From: 2-12-FULL-35-15 sp036386835
Lineage (GTDB): Bacteria; Bacteroidota; Bacteroidia; 2-12-FULL-35-15
Length of the DNA stretch: 64,000 nt
Assembly: GCA_036386835.1 (NCBI GenBank)
Contig: DASVUX010000064.1
Location: 1-64,000 of the forward strand
Direction: 5' to 3'
Shown here: one piece after another, positions 52,539-62,179 of the stretch
Layout of the letters: every line of letters begins with the position of its first letter
Position numbering within the stretch: the stretch's first letter is position 1
The notes under the pieces: generated by a model
Database searches by the model: none
What the model was told of the DNA's origin: nothing
What the model saw: the letters and a program-made list of their open reading frames with translations, nothing else
Position numbers and translations under genes: made by a program

Positions 52539-52892
52539 ATGAGAGAAAAATTGATAGAACTGCAAGAACTGATGCACCTGCTTGGATGCCAGGATGAGCG
52601 CACGATTCAGAAATGGTGTAGAAACCATAAGGTTCCTATTCTAAAACTTGGAAAGAAGAGTTATGTCATCGAGGACTTTATTGATATTTTGATAAAAAAG
52701 ACTGTCGATAAATTTGTTCACGCTAATTATAAACATCCGGAAGAAGTTATTTCTGCCTTACACGAGGATAATAAAATTGCTTTAGCTGAACTTTTAGACG
52801 CTCCGGTAAATCAGGGAGTGAAGCAGAAATTTCGCGTGGCAAAAAATAGCAAAGCCGCTGAAAAGTTTCTTGACCAATTAAATGTTGCATAA
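52539..52892 (+). CDS. Helix-turn-helix excisionase-like protein
   Basis: 117 residues. The MerR/excisionase-type HTH is LIELQELMHLLGCQDERTIQKWCRNHKVPILKLGKKSYVIEDFIDILI. The C-terminal half is helical (EEVISALHEDNKIALAELL). Its stop overlaps the start of the integrase gene (TAATG). An excisionase/integrase pair is typical of integrative elements, so this is probably the recombination directionality factor. Confidence 0.75.
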   Translation: MREKLIELQELMHLLGCQDERTIQKWCRNHKVPILKLGKKSYVIEDFIDILIKKTVDKFVHANYKHPEEVISALHEDNKIALAELLDAPVNQGVKQKFRVAKNSKAAEKFLDQLNVA

Positions 52893-54232
52893 TGAAAAAA
52901 ATACCTGCAAAATTTCACGGATGTGGTGTTAAGGTCAAGTGCATAAAGTGCAAGTCCGTTGTGAATGATGTTTGTAAAAAAAACAGGAAAACCACTCGCT
53001 TCATGCCAATTTAAGTCTCGTCATAAATATAATTTGGTAGTTCATATTCCAGGCACTCACAATAGCACCAGGCAGCGAATCTCTGATGCAAAGGATTTTA
53101 ATTTTGCGCTAGATGAACTAATTAAATTTAAAGATGACTAAAGGAGAACAATTATAACAAAAAAACTGTCGTTAAAAGTAAATTGGATACCTCACTAAAA
53201 GGATTAATGGCAGAATATCTTAATTCTATTTCCGGGGGCGGTACACATGAGCACTTGTCAAGAAAATTAAGTAAGGAATATATTAATGAGACATCAAGAG
53301 TATTTGTAAATTTTTGCACATCACTTCGAACAGCCGGTTACACAATTGAAAATATCAATATCAAGGATATTGGAGATGATGAGGTTGAAATTTTTTTCAA
53401 GCACCTTAAAACAAAGAATATATCGGATACCACTCATTCTAAGAACTTTGTAATTTTAAAAGCGTTTGTCAATTGGGTGATTAAAGTTAAAAGCTTAGAT
53501 ATACCCAATGTTTTTAGACGAGCGAAGTTAAAGTTCAGTAGCACAAAAAGAAATTTAATGAAACCGGAGCAATTCCAACAGCTTTTGAGCATTATAACTC
53601 CCGAAAATGGACATAAAACATTAAAAAGTGGAAAGAAATTAAATGTGTTTACCACTTGGTTAAAAACAGCAATTCAGTTGGCAATGGAAACAGGGCTTAG
53701 AAGAGAAGAAATCTTTCAATTGCGGTGGAGTAATATTAGAAACATTTCGAATGATAATGATCCTCGCCTAATTATAGATACAAACAATTTAAAGGTTAAC
53801 AGACAACAATTCGGCACTGATACAGGAAAAAATATGAAACCAATTCCAGTCACAAAAGGACTCTTTAAGTTATTGCTTGAATTAGGGTATGAAGAAAAAA
53901 TGAATGAAGACACGTATCTTGTCGTACGAGCTCCGGAATTAAAAATTGATTACTTGCTTGACCAACTTACCAGAGGGTTTAGCCATTATCTTAAGCAAGT
54001 CACAGATTTAAAAATCGAGTTTAAGGATTTACGGAAAACCTACATTAACTACCTTTCCAAACATTTGGGTGATAAGACTAAATTGTTTACTGGGCACTCC
54101 GATGACCAAGTACTCAGAGACTCTTATCTAAACAAGGAGTTTATGGCAGGAAATCTTAGTAATATTGATTTATTTAAGGTTTCACAAAAGAAAATTCTGT
54201 TCCGGAGAGTTAATTACATCGAAATTCTTTGA
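52892..54232 (+). pseudogene. Tyrosine recombinase (integrase), N-terminus frameshifted
   Basis: The catalytic part (open from 53183) has METGLRREEIFQLRW with Arg1, then FKDLRKTYINYL with Arg2, and TGHSDDQVLRDSYL with His and the nucleophile Tyr. The usual His of HxxR is replaced. Upstream, an ATG at 52892 reads a Cys-rich arm domain. One extra A in the run at 52977-52984 breaks its frame, giving SRHKYNLVVHIPGTHNS and KDFNFALDELIKFKDD in the next frame. A lost base near 53142 (CC to C) returns it to the catalytic frame. The whole is about 445 residues, and the two shifts probably inactivate it. Confidence 0.8.
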
Positions 54233-54420
54233 TTAAATTTAAGATCTGCGTTCCGGTGAGTTGCCCCCTGTCCATTTTAAAAGCCGGATAGCAGGCCGTT
54301 AGTTTGCTTTCTTTTGAAAGCTGCAAAAGGTGAAATTCTGCAAAAGAGTTCTTAGTTTCTAATTCCGATTTAGCCATTTATTCAACTTTGGTCAGTCTTG
54401 ATCCTGAATACGAAAAGATT

Positions 54421-55062
54421 TTAATGCTTTTCCTCCATTACCCTAAAGGTTAGATTAATTCTCTGTCGTAACACTTTCGCTGATTTTGGGATTTGATGTT
54501 TCCAATAGTGTTGAGTCGCGCCTTGCATTAACAAGAAGCTGCCATGAGTAAGGAGAATATTTGCTTTTGCTTCAGCCAAATGTTTGTGTTTCAGTTGAAA
54601 GGTTCTGCTTTCACCAAAACTCACTGAACCAATAACGGGATTAATACCAAGTTCTTTTTCATCATCGCTATGCCAGGAAACACTATCCGAACCCTTCCTA
54701 TAAAGATTTATTAGAACACTTGTGAAAGAAGTATTTGATATTTTTTCAATACGTTCTTTGATTTTCAACAATTCATTTGTCCAAGGTTTAGGATTCATTG
54801 GAATGTTCGAATAAGTATAAGATGACCCTATATCCCCATACCATGCCGTAAGCCTCGGCAGATCATATACCTTTTCATAAAACGTCATCTTATCTTGCCG
54901 CCATTCAATATCATTTAATAATTTGTTAAAAAAAATGTCACTCTCTTCTTTGCTAAAGAAACCGTTGTAAAGGGTTATGTCGCTGTCTGGAAAATCTAAT
55001 TTTGAAACCGCAAATGGTTCCGATCTAAAAATTTCTTCTTGACTTGAAAATAAATCTTCCAT
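54421..55062 (-). CDS. AlkB-family 2-oxoglutarate/Fe(II) dioxygenase
   Basis: ATG at 55062 (MEDLFSSQEE) is chosen over the TTG six bases upstream. The jelly-roll motifs are SWHSDDEKELG with His-x-Asp, MQGATQHYWKHQIPK with the distal His, and RQRINLTFR with the 2-oxoglutarate Arg. It is a DNA/RNA repair dealkylase that removes methyl groups from 1-meA/3-meC. It is about 213 residues, normal for AlkB. It is probably an island passenger and gives alkylation tolerance. Confidence 0.93.
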   Translation of the reverse strand: MEDLFSSQEEIFRSEPFAVSKLDFPDSDITLYNGFFSKEESDIFFNKLLNDIEWRQDKMTFYEKVYDLPRLTAWYGDIGSSYTYSNIPMNPKPWTNELLKIKERIEKISNTSFTSVLINLYRKGSDSVSWHSDDEKELGINPVIGSVSFGESRTFQLKHKHLAEAKANILLTHGSFLLMQGATQHYWKHQIPKSAKVLRQRINLTFRVMEEKH

Positions 55063-55238
55063 CCTCAAATATTAGTATAATTTCAGAATCAGCTTCGAAT
55101 ATTATCGTTATTTATTAAATATAGCCAAGATATTAATAGTCAGAATAATAAACTTTCTGTGAGCTAAATAAGATTTCCTACCTATTTGTGTCCGAATTCC
55201 TAATACTTTTCGCACATTCTCCGTATTTTTATACTCTC

Positions 55239-55844
55239 ATGACGGAAAAATACACAAACCCAACCTCAACTAAGCAGCTAATAGCATATTTTGATAAAAT
55301 GCTGCCTCTTACGGAAGAGCAACGGGAGTTGGTTATTGCCAAGTTCCAGCCCAGGCTTTACAGAAAACGCCAATTCATCTTGCAGGAAGGTGATGTTTGT
55401 ACCGTTTTTAATTTCGTGGTCACTGGCTGCCTAAGGATGTATAAAATAGACGAAGCCGGAACGACCCACATAATACAGTTTGCAACCGAAAATTGGTGGA
55501 TTTCAGATATGGGTAGTTTTTATTCTACAAACCCGTCCGAATTGAACATTGAAGCCATCGAAGATACCACAGTTCTCCAAATCAAACATAACGACCTTCT
55601 TGATTTATATATCCAAGCACCCAAATTTGATAGACTTTTCAGGGTCTTAGTTGAGAATAGTCTTATTGGAATGCAGAATCGTTTATTGCAGACTATTGGT
55701 TCGGACGCAAGAGTCAGATATGAAGCTTTTTTGAAGCAATATCCTCAATTAGCTAACAGAATCCCCAACACCCATATTGCCTCTTACCTTGGCATAACAC
55801 CTGAATTCCTTAGTAAAATAAGGAATGAGCGTGTTTCAGGTTAA
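55239..55844 (+). CDS. Crp/Fnr-family regulator (copy 1)
   Basis: The frame opens with GTG at 55188, but the ATG at 55239 (MTEKYTNPTSTKQLIAYF) is the likely start. The cyclic-nucleotide-binding fold (about 20-130: YRKRQFILQEGDVCTVFNFVVTGCLRMY) leads to the HTH at the C-terminus (NTHIASYLGITPEFLSKIRNER). It has no Cys cluster, so it is not an oxygen-sensing FNR. It heads the redox gene set at 55958-61281 and is probably its regulator. Confidence 0.9.
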   Translation: MTEKYTNPTSTKQLIAYFDKMLPLTEEQRELVIAKFQPRLYRKRQFILQEGDVCTVFNFVVTGCLRMYKIDEAGTTHIIQFATENWWISDMGSFYSTNPSELNIEAIEDTTVLQIKHNDLLDLYIQAPKFDRLFRVLVENSLIGMQNRLLQTIGSDARVRYEAFLKQYPQLANRIPNTHIASYLGITPEFLSKIRNERVSG

Positions 55845-55957
55845 TCTACCCTTAATCTAGTTTAAGAGTATTTCATAAACTATCTTATAAGCCCACGCGG
55901 CTTAGTCTCCCGATCTTTGTCTTAGAAAATAATTAATAACTCTAAAAACAAAAGATC

Positions 55958-56608
55958 ATGAAAAATTCAAATTTAAAAGTAGCCGTAATCGGCTTAGGAA
56001 ACATCGGAAAAGTAGTTGCGTCAAATCTTGTAAAAGGTGGTCGCGAAGTTATTGTAGCAGACAAAACATTTGCTAAAGCAGAAGATCTTGCTAAAAACTT
56101 AGGTTCACTTGCAAAACCATCTGAAATTGGTGAAGCTATTAAATCAGCAGATATTGTTGTATTAGCAGTTTATTTCGCTTCCATTAAAGAAATCTTCGTT
56201 CAATACGCTTCTGAACTTGAAGGAAAAATTATTGTTGATCCTTCAAATCCAATTGCGCCAGACGACAAAGGCGGATTCAAAAAGATCATCGGTCAGAATG
56301 AATCTTCCGGACAGATCCTTTCTACCCTTTTACCAAAAGATGCAAAGTTGGCAAAAGCTTTAGGAACATTGGGTGCTGCAACTTTAGAACAAGCCGCTTT
56401 TAATGAACCGAGGAAAGTTGAATTTTATGCAACAGATGACAAAAGCATAAATCCGGAAATCGAATCTTTAATTAAAGACAATGGTTTTGAGCCTGTACGT
56501 TTAGGCGGTCTTGACAAATCGATCAACATAGAAGTATTTGGTGACTTACATGAGTTCGGTGCTTTAGGAAAAGCAGTAACACTTGAAGAAGCAACTGAAA
56601 AAATTTAA
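55958..56608 (+). CDS. NADPH-dependent F420 reductase-like oxidoreductase
   Basis: 216 residues. A Rossmann fold starts KVAVIGLGNIGKVVASNLVKGGREVIVADKTFAKA and continues SADIVVLAVYF and GKIIVDPSNPI. It resembles NAD(P)-binding proteins of the F420:NADP reductase family, often with unknown substrate in Bacteroidota. It is the first enzyme of the redox cluster, 113 bp after the Crp/Fnr gene. Confidence 0.88.
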   Translation: MKNSNLKVAVIGLGNIGKVVASNLVKGGREVIVADKTFAKAEDLAKNLGSLAKPSEIGEAIKSADIVVLAVYFASIKEIFVQYASELEGKIIVDPSNPIAPDDKGGFKKIIGQNESSGQILSTLLPKDAKLAKALGTLGAATLEQAAFNEPRKVEFYATDDKSINPEIESLIKDNGFEPVRLGGLDKSINIEVFGDLHEFGALGKAVTLEEATEKI

Positions 56609-56655
56609 TCCAAGAAAAACAATTAAATAATTTAAAACAATTAAAAATAGAAAAA

Positions 56656-57135
56656 ATGAAAAAAATAATCGCAATCGCAGCAATCTTCGCTTTAACGCTT
56701 GGAACTCAGGAAATAGCAACTGCTCAGACAAACAAAAAAACCGAAACGAAAGCAAATTCGGAAAAACAATCAATTGAAAAAGTGATCACCGCTTATCAGG
56801 ATGCATTAAACGCCTCTGATGCTGCTAAGGTTGTAGAACTTTTTACAAAGACCGGAGTATTGATGGCAAATGCTGCACCAACTGCTGAAGGAGCTGAAGC
56901 AGTAAAAGGAACTTATCAATATGTATTTGATAATTTCACTTACGACCTAAAGTTTACTGTACTTGATGTAGTAGTAAATGGAAATACTGCCTTCGTAAGG
57001 AGTCAATCTAAAGGTTCATTTGTAATTAAGGCGAGTAACCAAAAGGTAGATGATGAATTCAGAGAGCTTTTTGTATTCGAGAAAGAAAACGGCCAATGGA
57101 AGATTGCTCGTTACATGTATAATAAAACCAAATAA
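56656..57135 (+). CDS. SnoaL-like/NTF2 domain secreted protein
   Basis: 159 residues with a signal peptide (MKKIIAIAAIFALTLGTQEIATAQ). The cone-shaped NTF2 fold has VITAYQDALNASDAAKVVELFTKTGVLMAN and FRELFVFEKENGQWKIARYMYN. It is of the SgcJ/ketosteroid-isomerase-like group. It is exported to the periplasm; its ligand is unknown. It follows the oxidoreductase by 47 bp. Confidence 0.9.
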   Translation: MKKIIAIAAIFALTLGTQEIATAQTNKKTETKANSEKQSIEKVITAYQDALNASDAAKVVELFTKTGVLMANAAPTAEGAEAVKGTYQYVFDNFTYDLKFTVLDVVVNGNTAFVRSQSKGSFVIKASNQKVDDEFRELFVFEKENGQWKIARYMYNKTK

Positions 57136-57169
57136 CCGGAAAAAATCGGTTTTATAAAACGAAGAAAAA

Positions 57170-57625
57170 ATGAAAAGAATACTGTCAACAAATCCCGGAA
57201 GCATCACAGCGTTAATCGCAAGAATCGCCCTTGGCGTTGTGGTGTTCCCTCACGGGGCTCAAAAATTACTTGGTTGGTTTGGAGGCTACGGCTTCTCGGG
57301 AACAATGGGTTTCTTAACCAGTAATGGCTTACCTTGGATAATCGCATTACTCGTAATCCTTATTGAATTTTTTGGTGCACTCATGCTTATTTTCGGATTC
57401 GGAACACGCATAGCAGCTGTAGGTATAATTGTAAACTTCCTGGGAGTTGTAATTACCTCGCATGCAAGTAACGGTTTCTTTATGAACTGGTACATGCAAC
57501 CAAATAAAGGGGAAGGATTAGAATATTTTATCCTGCTTTTTGGACTGGCAATTATATCTCTTATTGCAGGTGGCGGCAAAGCTAGTATCGATGCCGTACT
57601 TACAAAAGACAAAATGCTGAAATAG
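57170..57625 (+). CDS. DoxX-family membrane protein
   Basis: 151 residues with about four transmembrane helices: RIALGVVVFPHGAQKLLGWFGGYGF, ALLVILIEFFGALMLIFGFGTR, AAVGIIVNFLGVVIT and FILLFGLAIISLIAGGGKASID. The HGAQKLLG motif is typical of DoxX. DoxX proteins act in oxidative-stress or quinone-related membrane complexes. It fits a detoxification cluster. Confidence 0.93.
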   Translation: MKRILSTNPGSITALIARIALGVVVFPHGAQKLLGWFGGYGFSGTMGFLTSNGLPWIIALLVILIEFFGALMLIFGFGTRIAAVGIIVNFLGVVITSHASNGFFMNWYMQPNKGEGLEYFILLFGLAIISLIAGGGKASIDAVLTKDKMLK

Positions 57626-57666
57626 CCGTTCTATAACAATTAATGTATTAACATAAAAAACAAAAA

Positions 57667-58245
57667 ATGAAAACAATTAAATCAATGATTCTAGTGTTGG
57701 CTGTATCAGCTGGCCTTTTGCAAAGCTGTCAGCAAGCTTCAGATTCATCTTCTAAAATCTCGGATGATGAACTCGCAAACCTTAAAAAAATAGCACTTCA
57801 GGTTGCTTCTGAAAATGATAGTATTGAAGCTCATCTAAAGACTTTTGATGCATTGGACTTTGATGTCTTCAGTAATCAAAAATGGGACAGGCTAAAAGAA
57901 AGTCATGCACCTAACATTAAAGTTTACTGGCCTGATGGACACATGGCAGAGGGCATTGAAGGACATATTGAGGATTTAAAGAAACTCTTTGTCCATGCCC
58001 CTGATACTCGCATCATAGAACATCCGATTAAATTCGGATCTGGAAAGTACACTTTGGTTACTGGTGTCTTTGAAGGAACCTTTACTAAGCCAATGCCAAT
58101 TGGTGGTGGGAAATTTATCCAGCCTACTGGTAAAGCATTTAAAATGCCAATGGCTACTGTGGGTCTTTGGGAAAATGGTGTGATGATCGAAGAACATTTG
58201 TTCTGGGATAATCAAACTTATGCAAAACAAATAGGTTTACAATAA
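57667..58245 (+). CDS. NTF2-like / ester-cyclase-type lipoprotein
   Basis: 192 residues with a lipobox (AGLLQSCQQ). The NTF2-like core is VFSNQKWDRLKESHAPNIKVYWPDG, HIEDLKKLFVHAPDTRI and MIEEHLFWDNQTYAKQIGL, similar to SnoaL-like polyketide/ester cyclases. The protein is probably anchored in the periplasm. It is a second NTF2 protein of the cluster, and a binding role for hydrophobic compounds is inferred. Confidence 0.85.
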   Translation: MKTIKSMILVLAVSAGLLQSCQQASDSSSKISDDELANLKKIALQVASENDSIEAHLKTFDALDFDVFSNQKWDRLKESHAPNIKVYWPDGHMAEGIEGHIEDLKKLFVHAPDTRIIEHPIKFGSGKYTLVTGVFEGTFTKPMPIGGGKFIQPTGKAFKMPMATVGLWENGVMIEEHLFWDNQTYAKQIGLQ

Positions 58246-58298
58246 CAAGCATTTAGCAGAGGAGATTTTATCTTCTCTGCTTATTAAAACACAATAAA

Positions 58299-59180
58299 AT
58301 GGAACGCAAGGAATTTATAAAGTCGGTAGTCATGGGAACAATAGGAATTACGACATTATCTGCATTCAAAAACTTCACTGATGCATTACCGGAACAGGAG
58401 CAGCTTATGCCTGTTCTATTTGTAGGTCACGGATCACCAATGAATGGAATACTTGATACTGAATTTAGCCGGAGGTGGACTCAAATGGCGAAGGAGATAG
58501 AACAGCCTAAAGCAGTTCTCGTTGTCTCAGCCCATTGGTTCACGAACGGAACAAAAATAACCGCAATGGATTTTCCGAAAACCATTCACGATTTTGGCGG
58601 TTTTCCTCAAGAGTTGTTTGATGTTCAATATCCTGCCCCCGGCAATAGCTTGTTGGCCAAGGAAACGGTTAGTCTTATTAAATCTGCACACGTTGAATTA
58701 GATCATGATTGGGGTTTAGATCATGGTACCTGGACAATCGTGCGACACATGTATCCAAAAGCAAATATTCCGGTTTTGCAATTGAGCATTGATTATACAA
58801 AAGGCGCTCAGTTCCATTACGATCTTGCAAAGGAGCTGTATGCTTTACGAAAAAAAGGTGTTTTGATTATGGGAAGTGGTAATATGGTACATAACCTTGG
58901 GATGGTTGATTGGGATAAACTTAATGAAACTGAATTCGGTTTTGATTGGGCGATTAACATCAACAATAAGTTTAAGACTTTAATCACCGAGGGTAATCAC
59001 AAATCATTAATTAATTATAGTGAATTAGGCAAGGAAGCCCTACTAGCAATTCCCACCCCTGAGCATTATTTACCATTGATGTACACTTTAGGTTTAAAAG
59101 GAAATAAGGACAACGTTTCGTTTTTTAACGACAAAGCAGTGGCTGGTGCAATTACTATGACTTCAATAAAATTAGGCTAA
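58299..59180 (+). CDS. DODA/LigB-type extradiol dioxygenase (YgiD-like)
   Basis: 293 residues. MPVLFVGHGSPMN, VLVVSAHWFTNGTKITAM, DWGLDHGTWTIVRHMYP and MGSGNMVHNLG are the metal-binding and catalytic blocks of the 4,5-DOPA extradiol dioxygenase family (Fe or Zn). An N-terminal Tat-like or hydrophobic leader (FIKSVVMGTIGITTL) may mean export. It acts on aromatic catechols or related compounds. Its TAA overlaps the ATG of the next gene (TAATG). Confidence 0.93.
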   Translation: MERKEFIKSVVMGTIGITTLSAFKNFTDALPEQEQLMPVLFVGHGSPMNGILDTEFSRRWTQMAKEIEQPKAVLVVSAHWFTNGTKITAMDFPKTIHDFGGFPQELFDVQYPAPGNSLLAKETVSLIKSAHVELDHDWGLDHGTWTIVRHMYPKANIPVLQLSIDYTKGAQFHYDLAKELYALRKKGVLIMGSGNMVHNLGMVDWDKLNETEFGFDWAININNKFKTLITEGNHKSLINYSELGKEALLAIPTPEHYLPLMYTLGLKGNKDNVSFFNDKAVAGAITMTSIKLG

Positions 59181-59922
59181 TGAAAAAAAGAACAAAATTT
59201 ATTTATTTAATAATCTGCATGATGATAATGCAGGTAAGTAAAGGAGAAAAATTACTTATGGAAACAATCATTCAATTTCGAAAGACAGTTTAAGTTTAAA
59301 ATATCTGATAAAAGAACCGCAAACTAAATCACTGAAAAAGAAAGTCATTATACTCTTGCACGGTGTAGGAAGTAACGAGAACGATTTATTTAGCCTGGCT
59401 GATCAATTACCAAAGGATTACTACATCATATCCCCACGGGGTAAATTTACTATCTCAGAAGGTAGCTACGCATGGTATAACGTTGACTTCTCTAAGGGAA
59501 AACCAGTATTTGATATAAAACAAGAAGCGCAGAGCAGAGATGCAATTCTCCTTTTCATTAACGAAATGAAAGTGAAGTACGGATTTGATGAGATATACCT
59601 TGGCGGTTTTAGTCAAGGTGCAATTATGAGTTGCAGTATCAGTCTTTTACATCCTGAAAAAATTAAAGGAGTTATTTGCCTTAGTGGTAGAATCCTTCAG
59701 GAGATTAGAGGTGGCGTGAAAAACGATAATGAACTTCACAAACTAAAAATATTCCTAGCACATGGTACTCAAGATGGAACCTTAACTGTTGCATTTGCAA
59801 GAGAGGCTAAAACATACTTAGAACAACTTCAGACAAAATTGAGCTATCATGAATTTGAAATGGGACATCAAATCACTTCTGATGTGTTAAAAGAATTAAA
59901 TAAATGGCTCTTAACAAACTAA
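59180..59922 (+). pseudogene. Phospholipase/carboxylesterase, frameshifted near the signal peptide
   Basis: ATG at 59180 reads a signal peptide (MKKRTKFIYLIICMMIMQVS) and stops early. The esterase body lies in another frame: KKKVIILLHGVGSNENDL, catalytic Ser in LGGFSQGAIMS, Asp in HGTQDGTL and His in MGHQIT. One missing A in the run at 59247-59251 would join both into a ~248-residue secreted carboxylesterase. A TTG at 59356 could give a shorter cytosolic form, but it lacks the oxyanion segment's upstream strand. Confidence 0.75.
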
Positions 59923-59932
59923 ATTTAAAAAT

Positions 59933-61045
59933 ATGAAAAGAGAAATCACAGCTGCTATTGTTAAAGAAAAAGGTGGCAAATTCGAAATAGAAAAGGTCGT
60001 GCTTGATGATCCAAAATCGGATGAGATACTAGTTAGAATAATTGCTACAGGCATTTGCCATACTGATATGGTGGCACGGGATTTTATCATGGGTGCGCCA
60101 AATTTTCCGGTGATTTTGGGTCACGAAGGCTCAGGTATTGTTGAAAGCGTTGGCGCAGATGTCCACCTAATTAAGCCGAGCGACCATGTTGTGCTCACTT
60201 ACGGCTTTTGTGGCGAATGTGATGTTTGTAGATCCGGAAATGCTCCGTATTGCTACGAGTTTTTACCAAGGAATTTCTCAGGTGCAAGACTAGATGGCTC
60301 ACATAGTCATCATGATCTTGCAGGAAAGCATATCAACGATAACTTTTTCTCGCAATCTTCATTTGCAACTTATGCAATAGCGCACAAAAACAATGTAATT
60401 AAAGTTCCTAATGAAGCTCCACTTGAAATTCTTGGACCACTTGGTTGTGGTATTCAAACCGGAGCTGGTGCAGTTATCAATACTTTGAAAGTAAAAACTG
60501 GGAGTTCAATTGCAATTTCCGGAACAGGTGCTGTAGGTTTAGCTGCCCTTCTCGCTGCTAAAGCAAGTGGATGCAACATAATCATTGCGGTTGATATCAA
60601 TGAAGAGAGGCTTGCTTTTGCTAAGGAGCTTGGCGCAACGCATGCAATAAACAGCCTTAAGGAAAATGTCATTGAAAAAATCAAAGAAATAGCACCCCAA
60701 GGAGTAAACTATGGCGTTGATACTACAGGAAGAACAGAAGTTATCAATAACACTTTAGCTTCGCTTGCGCCCGTTGGTGAAATAGCCTTGATTGGCGTTG
60801 CCACAAAACCTCTCCAATTAGAAACGAATATCTTTCTAACAAAAGGATACAAAATTAAATTTGTCAATCAAGGTGATAGTGTACCTCAAGAATTCATCCC
60901 CAAATTAATTAGAATGTATATGAATGGTCAGTTTGCATTTGACAAGCTTATTAAAACATATCCATTTGAAGAAATTAATCAGGCAATTGAAGATTCAGAA
61001 AAAGGAAAGACGATAAAGTCTGTTTTAAAAATTGGCACAATCTGA
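59933..61045 (+). CDS. Zinc-dependent alcohol dehydrogenase (aryl/benzyl alcohol type)
   Basis: 370 residues of the medium-chain family. Catalytic zinc ligands are in ATGICHTDMVARDF and GHEGSG, and the structural zinc in GFCGECDVCRSGNAPYC. The NAD-binding loop is AISGTGAVGLAALLAAKASG. The aryl-alcohol-type signature HSHHDLAGKHINDNFF and the final EEINQAIEDSEKGKTIKSVLKIG agree. It oxidises primary or aromatic alcohols, or reduces aldehydes. It is 10 bp after the esterase, so both are in one transcript. Confidence 0.93.
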   Translation: MKREITAAIVKEKGGKFEIEKVVLDDPKSDEILVRIIATGICHTDMVARDFIMGAPNFPVILGHEGSGIVESVGADVHLIKPSDHVVLTYGFCGECDVCRSGNAPYCYEFLPRNFSGARLDGSHSHHDLAGKHINDNFFSQSSFATYAIAHKNNVIKVPNEAPLEILGPLGCGIQTGAGAVINTLKVKTGSSIAISGTGAVGLAALLAAKASGCNIIIAVDINEERLAFAKELGATHAINSLKENVIEKIKEIAPQGVNYGVDTTGRTEVINNTLASLAPVGEIALIGVATKPLQLETNIFLTKGYKIKFVNQGDSVPQEFIPKLIRMYMNGQFAFDKLIKTYPFEEINQAIEDSEKGKTIKSVLKIGTI

Positions 61046-61050
61046 TACTT

Positions 61051-61281
61051 ATGAAAAATAAAATTGCCTTTTCCTTAATTATGGGCATTATTGCTACTTG
61101 CATTATATCTTTTGCCCTGGTTTCAATAAATGTGGGATTCGGAGACCACTTTCTAAAAATCTGGCTTAGGTCATGGGGTATCGCTTATTTGATCTCCATA
61201 CCAGTTTCTCTATTTCTTGCTCCAATAGTTCAAAGATTTATAAACCATATGGTGTTTCCTGAATCGAAAACCCGCACTTAG
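61051..61281 (+). CDS. DUF2798-family small membrane protein
   Basis: 76 residues with two transmembrane helices: FSLIMGIIATCIISFALVSI and WLRSWGIAYLISIPVSLFLAPIVQRF. The GIIAT and W-x-R-x-W-x-IAY motifs fit DUF2798. It is a small inner-membrane protein of unknown function and the last gene of the cluster. It lies 5 bp after the dehydrogenase stop. Confidence 0.88.
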   Translation: MKNKIAFSLIMGIIATCIISFALVSINVGFGDHFLKIWLRSWGIAYLISIPVSLFLAPIVQRFINHMVFPESKTRT

Positions 61282-61450
61282 AATCAGTTTCCCACAAGTC
61301 AAAATCATGGGGTACTCATTCAACAATTCCTTTCCAACAAATATTTACCTTTTTCATACAATTACGGTCCACTGGCGATTTAAAGCACATTCCAACGAAA
61401 TGATTCCTTGGCATGGATTTGTCTTGATAACTTGGTCAAACTGTGTCTTT

Positions 61451-62055
61451 GTGAGTAGAAAACAACTTATCAGCTATTTCAATAATTTCATCCCGCTCAA
61501 TAAAGTTGAGGAGTCGGAATTGATTGCGCGATCAGCTGAGAGACTTGTTAAACGTAAACATTTACTCTTACAAGAAAATGACATCTGCAATCATCTTACG
61601 TTCGTTGTTAAAGGTTGTTTTAGAATGTATAAGACTGATCGAAATGGCAAAGAGCATAATCTACAGTTTGTAGCCGAAAACGATTGGATAACTGACATCA
61701 GTAGCCTGCATAAACGCAAACCTTCGCAGGTAAACATTGAGGCACTGGAAACTTCTGTAATAATTCAGATCGAACGCAAAGACCTTTGGCATTTATATAC
61801 TCACTTTCACACATTTGACAGGAACTTCAGAGTATTGTTGAAGAAAAATTCACTGAACTTCAGGATAGGGTTTTACAAAACATTAGTACAAGCTGTCCGG
61901 AGCGCTATAAAGCTTTTTTGAAACAATACCCACATTTAGCGGGTCGCCTTCCTAACACTCAAATAGCTTCATTTTTAGGTATAACACCGGAATTTTTGAG
62001 TAAAATACGATGCGAAAAACAAATATCTGTTCTCAATTCGTCACAAGCTTTTTAA
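61451..62055 (+). pseudogene. Crp/Fnr-family regulator (copy 2), frameshifted
   Basis: GTG at 61451 aligns with copy 1 (SRKQLISYFNNFIPL), giving the cyclic-nucleotide domain RKHLLLQENDICNHLTFVVKGCFRMY. At about 61860 the frame changes: AACTTC-AGG continues elsewhere as DRVLQNISTSCPERYKAFLKQYPHLAGRLPNTQIASFLGITPEFLSKIR, the normal HTH. One C lost from CC restores it. The protein would lack its DNA-binding domain as written. It closes the cluster that copy 1 opens. Confidence 0.8.
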
Positions 62056-62179
62056 AGCCGAATTTTCTGAACTAACACTGTGTGAGAGGGATGGGCTCAT
62101 TATCTTTTCCTGGTATAGAAGCCTGAGGAAAGCCGTGGCTTTGCTTAAAATCATCACTACGCTACGCCAAATAAATGAA

